A stretch of 31,811 nt of DNA from Clostridia bacterium (GTDB lineage Bacteria; Bacillota; Clostridia; TANB77; CAG-465), in NCBI GenBank assembly GCA_900772475.1, contig CAAHEI010000106.1, forward strand, positions 1-31,811, given 5' to 3'. The notes under the pieces are model-generated. The model was not told the origin of the DNA, did no database searches, and saw only the letters and a program-made list of their open reading frames with translations. A program made the translations under genes and the position numbers. This document shows positions 6,408-14,485 of the stretch, one piece after another. Position 1 is the stretch's first letter, and the number at the start of each line of letters is the position of its first letter.

Positions 6408-7730
6408 ATGGCTAAGAAAACAGTTGCGATAGTTGGTCGCCCAAATGTTGGTAAATCTACTCTTTTTAATGTACTTGCAGGTGAAAAAATAGCTATTATA
6501 AAAGATACACCAGGAGTTACAAGAGATAGAATATATGCTGACTGTGAGTGGAGAAATACAAAATTTAGAATAATTGATACTGGTGGAATTGAACCAGAAT
6601 CTGAAGATATAATATTAAAGCAAATGAGAAGACAAGCTGAACTTGCTATGGATATAGCTGACGTTATTGTATTTATTACGGATGTAAAAGCAGGAGTTAC
6701 ACCTTCTGATAAGGAAATAGCACTTATGTTAAGACATACTAAAAAGCCTGTTATACTTGTTTGTAATAAATGTGATAGGGTAGGAGAAGTACCAGCCGAC
6801 ATATATGAATTTTATGATTTAGGTTTAGGTGATCCTCTTGGAATTTCTGCAGGAAAGAAACTTGGAATTGGCGAAATGTTGGATGAAATATATGATAATT
6901 TAGGAGATATTTCTGAAGATAGCGAAGAAGATGATAGAATAAAGGTTGCAATTATAGGGAAACCTAATGTTGGTAAATCATCTTTAATAAACAAAATTCT
7001 TGGAGAAGAAAGATTAATTGTATCAAATATAGCTGGTACGACAAGAGATGCAATAGATACTGAACTTAATAATAAATATGGTAAGTATACTTTTATAGAT
7101 ACTGCAGGAATTAGAAGAAAGAATAAAATATATGAAGATATAGAAGAGTACTCGGTTGTAAAAGCAAAAAATGCAATAGATAGAGCGAATGTATGTATGA
7201 TATTAATAGATGCAAAAGAGGGAGTAACTGAACAAGATGAAAAAATAGCAGGACTTGCTCATGAAGCTGGTAAAGGTGTAATTGTTGTCATAAATAAATG
7301 GGATCTTATTGAAAAAGATAATTATACTTTTGATAGTTACAAAAAACAAGTATATTCAAAACTTGCATATCTTAAGTATGCACCTATAATCTTTATGTCA
7401 GTTCTTACTGGAAAAAGAGTAAATAATATATTTGAAATGATAAATGAAGTAGATAAAAATAATAGCTTAAGAGTACCTACAGGTCTTTTAAATGATGTAA
7501 TTGCTGAAGCTATTGCAATTACTCAACCACCTTCTGATAAAGGTAGAAGACTTAAAGTGTACTATGCAACTCAAGTATCAATAAGGCCACCTACTTTTGT
7601 TATATTTGTAAATTCAAAGCCTTTAATGCATTTTTCTTATGTTAGATACTTAGAAAATCAAATAAGAAAATACTTTGAATTTAAAGGAACACCAATACAT
7701 ATGATAATAAGAGAAAAAGGTAAAAAATAA
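6408..7730 (+). CDS. der: Ribosome-assembly GTPase Der (EngA)
   Basis: 440 residues with two GTPase domains in tandem, the hallmark of Der. Domain 1 has GRPNVGKST, DTPG, DTGG and NKCD; domain 2 has GKPNVGKSS, DTAG and NKWD; a KH-like domain (about 345-440) with RPPTFVIFVN and a basic tail follows. Der acts in the cytoplasm in late assembly of the 50S ribosomal subunit and is essential in most bacteria. The start is ATG 6408 after AAAGGAGGG; the ATG at 6387 is upstream of that site. It heads a run with plsY, a small membrane protein and ppaC, and der-plsY adjacency is common in Clostridia. Confidence 0.98.
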   Translation: MAKKTVAIVGRPNVGKSTLFNVLAGEKIAIIKDTPGVTRDRIYADCEWRNTKFRIIDTGGIEPESEDIILKQMRRQAELAMDIADVIVFITDVKAGVTPSDKEIALMLRHTKKPVILVCNKCDRVGEVPADIYEFYDLGLGDPLGISAGKKLGIGEMLDEIYDNLGDISEDSEEDDRIKVAIIGKPNVGKSSLINKILGEERLIVSNIAGTTRDAIDTELNNKYGKYTFIDTAGIRRKNKIYEDIEEYSVVKAKNAIDRANVCMILIDAKEGVTEQDEKIAGLAHEAGKGVIVVINKWDLIEKDNYTFDSYKKQVYSKLAYLKYAPIIFMSVLTGKRVNNIFEMINEVDKNNSLRVPTGLLNDVIAEAIAITQPPSDKGRRLKVYYATQVSIRPPTFVIFVNSKPLMHFSYVRYLENQIRKYFEFKGTPIHMIIREKGKK

Positions 7731-7760
7731 AACTATGAGGTAACATTGGGGGGATACTTT

Positions 7761-8360
7761 ATGACTGTATATATGATAGTAGCTTTCATTATTACATATT
7801 TATTTTGTAGTGTTAATCCTGCAATTGAAATCTGTAAATTAAAAACAGGTGAAGATATTAGAAAACTTGGTAGTGGAAATGCAGGAACTGCAAATGCTAT
7901 GAGAGTTCTTGGAAAACCTCTTGGAACAGTAGTAATAATATGTGATATTTTGAAAGTATTGATATCTCTTGCTATTGTATATGTTATAGGGAAAATATTT
8001 AAACAAGATATTTCAGTAATGTTAAAATCTGTATTTATACTTGCTGCTATAATAGGGCACTGTTATCCTATTTATTATAAATTTAGAGGTGGTAAGGGTG
8101 TTATTGTTGGAATGACAACAGCTTTTATATTAGATGCAAAAACAGCACTTATATGTATGATAGTTGGAGTAATTGTTATATTAATTACAAGAACTGTTGC
8201 AATGGGTACATTAATTGGAACAATTGTATATGTTGTAATAACAATTTTTTCTGTAAAAGAGTGTGTTATTCCTGTTATAATTGCTTGTTCAATAATAATG
8301 TTTAAACATAGGGCAAATATAAAGAGGATATTAACAAGACAAGAAGAAAAAATATGGTAA
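7761..8360 (+). CDS. plsY: Acyl-phosphate:glycerol-3-phosphate acyltransferase PlsY
   Basis: 199 residues with five or more membrane helices. It transfers the acyl group from acyl-phosphate to glycerol 3-phosphate, the first step of phospholipid synthesis. The three PlsY motifs are present: GSGNAGTANAMR, then GHCYPIYYKFRGGKGV, and a C-terminal HRANIKRI. The start is ATG 7761 after a G-rich site (GGGGGGA); a TTG at 7746 lies upstream of it. It follows der by 30 bases. The gpsA gene that often comes next is not here. Confidence 0.95.
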   Translation: MTVYMIVAFIITYLFCSVNPAIEICKLKTGEDIRKLGSGNAGTANAMRVLGKPLGTVVIICDILKVLISLAIVYVIGKIFKQDISVMLKSVFILAAIIGHCYPIYYKFRGGKGVIVGMTTAFILDAKTALICMIVGVIVILITRTVAMGTLIGTIVYVVITIFSVKECVIPVIIACSIIMFKHRANIKRILTRQEEKIW

Positions 8361-8379
8361 AAATAAGGAGATAAAATAG

Positions 8380-8658
8380 ATGGTTAAGGAAAGTAATATG
8401 GCTTTATTTTCATTTTTTTTAGGGTTTGTTGTAGTTTTTTGCAATATAATGAAAATATTTGAAAATAAGCTTTTGATGATTTTGGCCTTTGTGTCAGTAA
8501 TAATTTCGATTATATCTTTATTGCTTAGTCTAAGTAATAAGAAGAAAAACAAAGTGAAAATGGATAAATATATATATGCAATTATTATTTCTATAATTTC
8601 TATAGTATTTAACTTATTTTTATTTGTAAGTTTAATATTATTTAGTTTTTTTAAATAA
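8380..8658 (+). CDS. Small membrane protein of unknown function
   Basis: 92 residues with a good AAGGAG site. Three hydrophobic segments (about 7-26, 30-49 and 65-88) are separated by a Lys/Asn-rich loop (SNKKKNKVKMDK). No family is recognised. It sits 19 bases after plsY and 20 bases before ppaC, so it is part of their operon. Confidence 0.65.
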   Translation: MVKESNMALFSFFLGFVVVFCNIMKIFENKLLMILAFVSVIISIISLLLSLSNKKKNKVKMDKYIYAIIISIISIVFNLFLFVSLILFSFFK

Positions 8659-8678
8659 TAAATTAAGGGGGAAGTTAA

Positions 8679-9599
8679 ATGAATAAAGTTTTAGTTTTTG
8701 GACATAAAAGTCCTGATACAGATACAGTGACATCTGCAGTTGTAATGGCAAATTTAGAAAATAAATTAGGAGTAGATGCAAAAGCATGTGTTCTTGGAAA
8801 ATTAAATAAAGAAACAAAGTATGTATTTGATTATTTAAAAATAGATGAACCAGAATTTATACAAAGTGTGGAAGAGGGACAAGCCGTTATACTTGTTGAT
8901 CATAATGAATTTGCACAAAGTGTAGATGGAATTGAAAATGCAAAAATAAAAAAAGTTGTTGACCATCATAGAATATGTGGATTAAAAACAGCTGAGCCAT
9001 TATATTATAGAGCTGAACCAGTTGGCTGTACTGCAACAGTATTATACAAAATGTATAAGGAAAATAACGTAGAAATAGAAAAAAATATTGCAATTCTTAT
9101 GCTTTCTGCAATAATTTCTGATACACTTTTATTTAAATCACCAACATGTACAAAAGAAGATATAAAAGTGGCTGAAGAGTTAAATAAAATTGCAAATATT
9201 AATATTCAAGAATATGGACTTGATATGCTAAAAGCAGGGACTGACGTATCAGACCTTAGTGCTGACGAACTAATAGGTCTTGATGCAAAAGAAGTTGCAA
9301 TTGGAAATTATAAAATAATTATTGCACAAGTAAATACTGCAAGTATTCCTGATATGTTAAAAAGAAAAGAAGAACTTGAGATATCAATAAATAAAAAGAT
9401 AGAAGAAAAGGGATTAGATTTGTTCTTCCTTGCAATTACTGATATAATAAATAGTAATTCTCAAGTAATTGCTTTAGGTAAAGAGGCTAAACTTGTTGAA
9501 AAATCATATAATGTAACACTTGAAGAAAATACAGCTTTTTTACCAGGAATAGTATCACGTAAAAAACAAATTATACCGGTTTTAACACAGAACGCATAA
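8679..9599 (+). CDS. ppaC: Manganese-dependent inorganic pyrophosphatase, family II
   Basis: 306 residues, the usual length for the form without CBS domains. It hydrolyses pyrophosphate to phosphate in the cytoplasm and so pulls biosynthetic reactions forward. DHH-family metal motifs are visible: GHKSPDTDT (H9, D13, D15), VDHNEF, VDHHR, and ISDTLLFKSPT. The C-terminal DHHA2 domain carries the substrate-binding SRKKQ. Ribosome site AAGGGGGAAG. It is the last gene of the der-plsY run; the next gene has its own promoter. Confidence 0.97.
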   Translation: MNKVLVFGHKSPDTDTVTSAVVMANLENKLGVDAKACVLGKLNKETKYVFDYLKIDEPEFIQSVEEGQAVILVDHNEFAQSVDGIENAKIKKVVDHHRICGLKTAEPLYYRAEPVGCTATVLYKMYKENNVEIEKNIAILMLSAIISDTLLFKSPTCTKEDIKVAEELNKIANINIQEYGLDMLKAGTDVSDLSADELIGLDAKEVAIGNYKIIIAQVNTASIPDMLKRKEELEISINKKIEEKGLDLFFLAITDIINSNSQVIALGKEAKLVEKSYNVTLEENTAFLPGIVSRKKQIIPVLTQNA

Positions 9600-9607
9600 T
9601 TATTTTA

Positions 9608-9636
9608 TTGATTGTAAATATAATTTAGTATATAAT
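9608..9636 (+). promoter_or_regulatory. Promoter of the DUF4190-like gene
   Basis: TTGATT (9608-9613), 17 bases, TATAAT (9631-9636), followed by AAGGAGG and the start codon at 9656. The 5' leader would be only about 12-15 bases. Confidence 0.7.
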
Positions 9637-9655
9637 ATTTTAAGGAGGAATTTTT

Positions 9656-9991
9656 ATGGGAATTGCCGCATTAGTACTTGGAATTGTATCTATAATAATT
9701 GCATTTGTTCCGTTTTGTGGAATAATAGCTTTTTTACCTGCATTTGTTGGGCTTATATTAGGAATTGTTGACCTAGTAGTAAAAAATAAACAAAATTTAA
9801 ATAAAGGAACATCTATTGCTGGTGTAATTTTATCTTCACTTGCAATTGTTATAATGGTATTTTGGTTCTTTGTTTTTGGAATGGCTTTAAATTCAGATGA
9901 TTTACAAAGGGAATTTAAAAATTTCAATGATGAGATACAACAAGAAATTGATAATGAACAAAATGGTATAACATCAAATGATACAATTTAA
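9656..9991 (+). CDS. DUF4190-like small membrane protein
   Basis: 111 residues. Two hydrophobic hairpins begin with the glycine-rich pattern MGIAALVLGIVSIIIAF, and a second repeat (KGTSIAGVILSSLAIVIM) matches the DUF4190 style of paired helices. The C-terminal 30 residues are acidic and soluble. The function of this family is unknown. It heads a two-gene unit with the DUF2752-like gene, whose start overlaps its end by 14 bases. Confidence 0.75.
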   Translation: MGIAALVLGIVSIIIAFVPFCGIIAFLPAFVGLILGIVDLVVKNKQNLNKGTSIAGVILSSLAIVIMVFWFFVFGMALNSDDLQREFKNFNDEIQQEIDNEQNGITSNDTI

Positions 9992-10391
9992 TTTTAAAAA
10001 GAAAAACTATATATTTTTGAGTGTGACTATGCTTTGTCTTTCAATATATATAGTTTTTTTTCCTTTATTTGCTAGGATTATGTATCGTATCTCACCAATA
10101 CTTACAACATGTGTATATAAAAATATAACTGGAAGGCCATGCCCGTTATGTGGTGGTACAAGGTTTATATCAGGTATTAAAGATAACATTTTTAATTTAT
10201 CGTATTATAACTGCCCGTTTGGATATATGATTATGTTTGTTATTTTTGAAATTATATTTAGAATTTTCTTGTTTATTTATCTAAGAACTTCAAATAAAAT
10301 AAAAGGAATAGTTATATTTGATGTAGTAATACATTCTTTGTGCTTTTTGTTATTTATTGCGTATGAAATTATATATATTTTATCTAATTAA
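9978..10391 (+). CDS. DUF2752-like membrane protein
   Basis: 137 residues with about three membrane helices. The motif CPLCGGTR (C55, C58) after a hydrophobic segment is the DUF2752 signature. The two cysteines could bind a metal or form a disulfide; the function is unknown. The start overlaps the end of the DUF4190-like gene by 14 bases in another frame, with no clear ribosome site, so translational coupling is likely. The two families are commonly neighbours in Firmicutes, in my recollection. Confidence 0.8.
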   Translation: MIQFNFKKKNYIFLSVTMLCLSIYIVFFPLFARIMYRISPILTTCVYKNITGRPCPLCGGTRFISGIKDNIFNLSYYNCPFGYMIMFVIFEIIFRIFLFIYLRTSNKIKGIVIFDVVIHSLCFLLFIAYEIIYILSN

Positions 10392-10445
10392 TACATTATA
10401 TTGTATTTATAAAAATTATGTATACAATATAATGTATATTTTTTC
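10391..10445 (+). terminator. Terminator after the DUF2752-like gene
   Basis: Perfect 16-bp stem (10391-10406 with 10422-10437), 15-base loop, then ATTTTTTCC. Between it and the nrdD promoter at 10584 I see nothing else. Confidence 0.8.
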
Positions 10446-10583
10446 CTTTAATATTTCATTAATGTAAAATCGTTATGTAGAATAAAAATATCTCTTGTTT
10501 AAGTATATAAATATTTGTAAAAAAATGTCATAAAAATTGGAAAAAAATGGCTTAAATTTTTTATTTTTATTTTAAAAAAATCG

Positions 10584-10612
10584 TTGACAGATATTTTTCT
10601 TAGTGCTATAAT
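10584..10612 (+). promoter_or_regulatory. Consensus promoter of the anaerobic ribonucleotide reductase operon
   Basis: TTGACA (10584-10589), exactly 17 bases, TATAAT (10607-10612): a perfect SigA consensus. Transcription should start near 10619, just before the NrdR box. A promoter this strong suggests that repression is the main control. Confidence 0.85.
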
Positions 10613-10626
10613 CATAGTCAGAAAAT

Positions 10627-10641
10627 CACAATATATTGTAT
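10627..10641 (+). promoter_or_regulatory. NrdR box
   Basis: CACAATATATTGTAT contains the perfect palindrome ACAATATATTGT (10628-10639) and matches the NrdR consensus ACACWATATATWGTGT closely. It lies at about +10 to +22, where bound NrdR would block transcription. nrdR itself is the fourth gene of the operon. NrdR boxes usually come in pairs about 31-32 bases apart centre to centre; I see no good second box, only a weak palindrome CTAT-AATC-ATAG (10606-10617) over the -10. Confidence 0.65.
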
Positions 10642-10677
10642 ATGTTGCTGATAAAAGATACAAGGGATGGTGTATAT

Positions 10678-13158
10678 ATGATTACGATGATTATTAAAAG
10701 AGATGGAAGAAAAGTTCCTTTTAATGTCGAAAAAATAGCAAAAGCTATTTACAAAGCAGCAGTAGCTGTTGGTGGAAAAGATTACGAAGAAGCAGAGGAA
10801 CTTGCAACTAAGGTATGTAAGTATGTTGAAAAAACACAAAATGAGGAATGCCCTACAGTTGAAAAAATTCAAGATGCTGTAGAACATGTTTTAATAGAAG
10901 AAGGACATGCCGCAACTGCTAAAGCATACATTTTGTATAGATCTGAAAGAACAAAACAAAGAGAAATGAATTCTGATATTATGAAAACATATGAACAGTT
11001 AACATTTCAAGATGCTAAAGATAGTGATGTAAAAAGAGAAAATGCAAATATAAATGCTGATACTGCAATGGGAACAATGTTAAAATATGGTTCAGAAGGT
11101 GCAAAAAAATTCTATCAAATGTTTGTGCTAAAAAAAGATCATGCACAAGCTCATATAAATGGTGACATTCACATACATGATTTAGATTTCTTAACACTTA
11201 CTACAACATGTTGTCAAATAGATTTAATAAAACTATTTCATGATGGATTTAGTACAGGTGAAGGTCATTTAAGAGAACCACAAAGTATTGGAAGTTATGC
11301 AGCACTTGCAGCAATTGCAATTCAGTCAAATCAAAATGATCAACATGGTGGTCAAAGTATACCAAACTTTGAATATGCTATGGCACAAGGAATTAGAAAA
11401 TCATATAAAAAGTTATATGCTAAGAATTTACAAAAGGCAATTGAACTTTTAACTGATGTTGAAAATGCAGATGAAGTTAAAAATATGGTAATAGCTAAAA
11501 TAAATGAGGAAGAAGATTTAGTTCCAGCTCTTGAATCTGCTTTAAATATGTTAAAAGATGTAAAATACTCAAAAGAAGTTGCAAATGATATAATATCAAA
11601 AATAAAAAGTGAAAATAAAATTATTCCATCTTTAAAAAGAACTATTGAACTTCTTTCTAGTCTAGAAAGCTCTGAAGAAATAGCAAAAGAAATAATGGAA
11701 AAGATAAAAAATGAAAAAGGTGTTGTTCCTACTCTTGAAAATACAAGTGGATATATGGAATATGAAAGAGTAGAATTAAGAAGAAGATTTGGAGATACAA
11801 GAGCTAAGAAAATCCAAAACTTTGCAAAAAAATATGCAGATATTGAAATAGATAGAGAAACATACCAAGCAATGGAAGGATTTATACATAATTTAAATAC
11901 AATGCATTCTCGTGCTGGAGCTCAGGTTCCATTCTCTTCAATTAATTATGGACTTGATACTACACCTGAAGGAAGACTTGCTATTAAAAATGTACTTTTA
12001 GCAACTGATGCAGGACTTGGTCGTGGTGAGACTCCAATATTCCCAGTTCAAATTTTAAAAGTTAAAGAGGGAATAAATTATAACGAAGGAGATCCAAACT
12101 ATGATTTGTTTAAGCTTGCTTGTAAAGTTTCTGCAAAAAGATTATTTCCTAACTTTTCATTTATGGACGCTCCATTTAATCTTCAATATTATAAAAAAGG
12201 AGATTATAATTCTGAAGTATCATATATGGGATGTAGAACTAGAGTTATGGCAAATGTTTATGACAAAACTCGTGAGATTACATGTGGTAGAGGAAATTTA
12301 AGCTTTACATCAATAAATCTACCAAGACTTGCAATAAAAGCTAATGGAGATGTTGATAAATTCTTTGATATGTTAGATGAAAAACTTGATTTAGTTGTTG
12401 AACAATTACTAGATAGACTTGAAATTCAATCTAAAAAAAGAGCAAAGAATTACCCATTCTTAATGCAACAAGGTGTATGGCTTGATTCTGAAAAATTAAA
12501 TCCAGAAGATGAAGTAAGAGAAGTATTAAAACATGGTACACTTACAGCAGGATTTATTGGACTTGCAGAAACATTAAAAGCTTTAATTGGAAAACATCAT
12601 GGTGAATCTGCAGAAGCACAAGAACTAGGTCTTTCTATTGTATCTCATATGAGAGAAAGAATGGACAAAGAATCTGAGAAAAGAGGACTTAATTTCTCAC
12701 TTATTGCAACACCTGCAGAAGGTTTATCTGGTAGATTTGTAAGAATGGATAGAGAAAAATATGGAGTAATAGAAGGCGTTACAGATAGAGATTATTACAC
12801 AAACTCTTTCCATGTGCCTGTATATTACAAAATACCTGCATTTAAGAAAATAGAGATTGAAGCACCATATCATAATTTAACAAATGGTGGACATATAAGC
12901 TACATTGAACTTGACGGTGATCCTACACAAAATTTAGAAGCTTTTGAGGCGGTTGTAAGATGTATGAAAGAAAATGGAATTGGTTATGGAGCTATAAACC
13001 ATCCAGTAGATAGAGATCCAATTTGTGGATATACAGGAATTATAAAAGATGAATGTCCACATTGTGGAAGAAAAGAACATGAAAGTGATATTAAATGTTC
13101 TGAAAGATTAAAAAGATTTGTGACTCATGGTGAGTGTGCATCTTTAGAAAGTTTTTAA
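10678..13158 (+). CDS. nrdD: Anaerobic (class III) ribonucleoside-triphosphate reductase NrdD, lacking its C-terminal glycyl-radical loop
   Basis: 826 residues from ATG 10678 (AAGGGATGG upstream). It reduces ribonucleoside triphosphates to deoxyribonucleotides in oxygen-free cells. An ATP-cone (about 5-95) is followed by the ten-stranded reductase barrel with HIHDLDF, HSRAGAQVPFSS and MGCRTRV (C519 is the likely thiyl cysteine). Residues 251-352 are three tandem 34-residue helical repeats, an unusual insertion. The C-terminus has ICGYTG...CPHCG (C783, C793, C796, further C807 and C820), which looks like the zinc site. It then stops without the RxxGYL radical-glycine motif. That motif is found in the next gene, so the enzyme appears to be split. 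NrdG and NrdR follow in the same operon. Confidence 0.93.
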   Translation: MITMIIKRDGRKVPFNVEKIAKAIYKAAVAVGGKDYEEAEELATKVCKYVEKTQNEECPTVEKIQDAVEHVLIEEGHAATAKAYILYRSERTKQREMNSDIMKTYEQLTFQDAKDSDVKRENANINADTAMGTMLKYGSEGAKKFYQMFVLKKDHAQAHINGDIHIHDLDFLTLTTTCCQIDLIKLFHDGFSTGEGHLREPQSIGSYAALAAIAIQSNQNDQHGGQSIPNFEYAMAQGIRKSYKKLYAKNLQKAIELLTDVENADEVKNMVIAKINEEEDLVPALESALNMLKDVKYSKEVANDIISKIKSENKIIPSLKRTIELLSSLESSEEIAKEIMEKIKNEKGVVPTLENTSGYMEYERVELRRRFGDTRAKKIQNFAKKYADIEIDRETYQAMEGFIHNLNTMHSRAGAQVPFSSINYGLDTTPEGRLAIKNVLLATDAGLGRGETPIFPVQILKVKEGINYNEGDPNYDLFKLACKVSAKRLFPNFSFMDAPFNLQYYKKGDYNSEVSYMGCRTRVMANVYDKTREITCGRGNLSFTSINLPRLAIKANGDVDKFFDMLDEKLDLVVEQLLDRLEIQSKKRAKNYPFLMQQGVWLDSEKLNPEDEVREVLKHGTLTAGFIGLAETLKALIGKHHGESAEAQELGLSIVSHMRERMDKESEKRGLNFSLIATPAEGLSGRFVRMDREKYGVIEGVTDRDYYTNSFHVPVYYKIPAFKKIEIEAPYHNLTNGGHISYIELDGDPTQNLEAFEAVVRCMKENGIGYGAINHPVDRDPICGYTGIIKDECPHCGRKEHESDIKCSERLKRFVTHGECASLESF
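11428..11733 (+). repeat. Three tandem 34-codon repeats within nrdD
   Basis: Residues 251-284, 285-318 and 319-352 each follow the pattern L-x-x-(A/T)-(I/L)-x-(L/M)-L, then (E/K)-(V/I)-(A/K), then (V/I)-(I/M)-x-KI and a closing (V/I)(V/I)P(A/S/T). The repeats are exactly 102 bases apart without indels. The DNA has diverged, so the duplication is old. A predicted helical insertion. Confidence 0.9.
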
Positions 13159-13197
13159 TAAAAATGTTTTAGTTAGATAGAAGGAGAGGTAATTGAT

Positions 13198-13467
13198 ATG
13201 AAAATAAATGTTATTGGTGGAGAAATGGAACAAAAGGAAATTGATTCTTATGTGGATTATTTAAATGAAAAATTTCCTACAAAACAAATTGATACATTAA
13301 ATTTAAAAATTGATGGGGATTACGTAGATATGGATTATACTTTCGAAAGTATTCCTTTTGAAAGAATAAGAAGAATAACAGGATATCTAGTTGGAACAGT
13401 TGAAAGATTTAACAATGCAAAAAGAGCAGAAGAACATGATAGAGTAAAACATGGTGTTTGTTGTTAG
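13198..13467 (+). CDS. Free-standing glycyl-radical domain of the anaerobic ribonucleotide reductase
   Basis: 89 residues. The C-terminal third (FERIRRITGYLVGT, then FNNAKRAEEHDRVKHG) is the motif that normally ends full-length NrdD; G62 in RITGYL is the predicted radical-bearing glycine. The first 50 residues form a small strand-rich domain (about 35-50: LKIDGDYVDMDYTFES) not normally seen there. The gene starts 40 bases after nrdD, with AGAAGGAGAGG upstream, and ends 9 bases before nrdG. The simple reading is that it binds NrdD, receives the radical from NrdG and passes it to C519. The arrangement resembles the small GrcA cofactor of pyruvate formate-lyase. The chain also ends in two cysteines (VCC). 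It could alternatively be an inactive relic if NrdD did not need it, but NrdD has no other radical glycine. Confidence 0.85.
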   Translation: MKINVIGGEMEQKEIDSYVDYLNEKFPTKQIDTLNLKIDGDYVDMDYTFESIPFERIRRITGYLVGTVERFNNAKRAEEHDRVKHGVCC

Positions 13468-13475
13468 GAGTAAAC

Positions 13476-13997
13476 ATGAGCGTAGTAGATGATGATAAGA
13501 TAAGAATTGCTGGAGTTATAAAAGAATCTACAGTTGACGGCCCGGGGTTTAGATATGTAATCTTTACCCAGGGTTGTCCTCATCATTGTGAAGGATGTCA
13601 TAATCCAGAAACACATGATATAAATGGTGGAAAATTAGAAAGTATTACAACTCTTGCAGAAGATATAACAAAAAATCCACTTTTAAAAGGAATTACGTTA
13701 AGTGGTGGAGAACCATTTATGCAAGCTAAAAAGTTAGCAAAGTTATTGTCACTTATTGATCTTAAAAGATATAGCGTGATGACATATACAGGTTTTAAAT
13801 ATGAGTATTTAATTAGTAATGCAAATGATGACAACGGATATTTAGAATTATTAAAATTAACTGACGTTTTAATTGATGGAAAATTTATGAAAGACTTAAA
13901 AAGTAGTAGTGCAAAATTTAGAGGGAGTACTAATCAAAGGGCAATAGATGTAAAAAGTAGCTTAAAGGAAAATAGAATAATACTCCATGAATTTTAG
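13476..13997 (+). CDS. nrdG: Anaerobic ribonucleotide reductase activating enzyme NrdG
   Basis: 174 residues from ATG 13476, which has TAGGAG six bases upstream; an in-frame start at 13458 overlaps the previous gene. NrdG is a radical SAM enzyme that abstracts a hydrogen from the reductase's glycine. CPHHCEGC supplies the CX3CX2C ligands of the 4Fe-4S cluster. GPGFRYVIFTQGC before it and TLSGGEPF after it (S-adenosylmethionine binding) are standard NrdG features. In this operon its target must be the small glycyl-radical protein and not NrdD itself, which is a notable difference from the usual case. Confidence 0.95.
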   Translation: MSVVDDDKIRIAGVIKESTVDGPGFRYVIFTQGCPHHCEGCHNPETHDINGGKLESITTLAEDITKNPLLKGITLSGGEPFMQAKKLAKLLSLIDLKRYSVMTYTGFKYEYLISNANDDNGYLELLKLTDVLIDGKFMKDLKSSSAKFRGSTNQRAIDVKSSLKENRIILHEF

Positions 13998-14012
13998 AAA
14001 GGAAGAAACTTT

Positions 14013-14462
14013 ATGCATTGTCTAAAATGTGGTTGTGAGGAAAGTAAGGTAGTAGACTCAAGAATGGTTGAAGAGTCAAATTCAATAAGAAGAAGGCGTG
14101 AATGCCTAGAATGTAAAAATAGATTTACAACTTATGAAAGAATTGAGTATACACCTATTATGGTTATAAAGAAAAATGGTGTAAGACAACAGTTTGATAG
14201 AGCAAAAATTATCAGTGGTATGCTTAGATCATGTGAAAAAAGACCAGTTTCAACACAAACAATTGAGAAAGCTGCAGATGAAATTGAAGCTGAACTTAAC
14301 AATATGATGATAAAAGAAATAGATTCAACAAAAATTGGGGACATGGTTATAGAAAAACTTAAAGCTTTAGATGAAATTGCATACGTTAGATTTGCATCAG
14401 TATATAGACAGTTTAAAGATATAAATGAATTTAAAAAGGAAATTAATAAATTACTAAAATAA
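14013..14462 (+). CDS. nrdR: Transcriptional repressor NrdR
   Basis: 149 residues, normal length. An N-terminal zinc ribbon (MHCLKCGC, later CLECKNRF) is followed by RRRRECLECKNRFTTYER, the DNA-contact region, and an ATP-cone (about 48-138) that senses ATP and dATP. NrdR binds paired NrdR boxes before ribonucleotide reductase genes and represses them when dATP is high. Its position at the end of the nrd operon, behind a box at 10627, points to autoregulation. Ribosome site AAAGGAAG. Confidence 0.97.
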   Translation: MHCLKCGCEESKVVDSRMVEESNSIRRRRECLECKNRFTTYERIEYTPIMVIKKNGVRQQFDRAKIISGMLRSCEKRPVSTQTIEKAADEIEAELNNMMIKEIDSTKIGDMVIEKLKALDEIAYVRFASVYRQFKDINEFKKEINKLLK

Positions 14463-14485
14463 AAAGTACAAGATTTTTAAACAAG

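Noticed and set aside
10606..10617. CTAT-AATC-ATAG as a second NrdR box
   Set aside because: Only four paired bases per arm, it overlaps the -10 box, and its distance to the first box (22 bp) is not the usual 31-32.
13024..13035. CGYTG near the NrdD C-terminus as the glycyl-radical site
   Set aside because: It lacks the preceding RRxx and the following L, and is directly followed by CPHCG, so it fits the zinc-binding segment. The true RITGYL motif is in the next gene.
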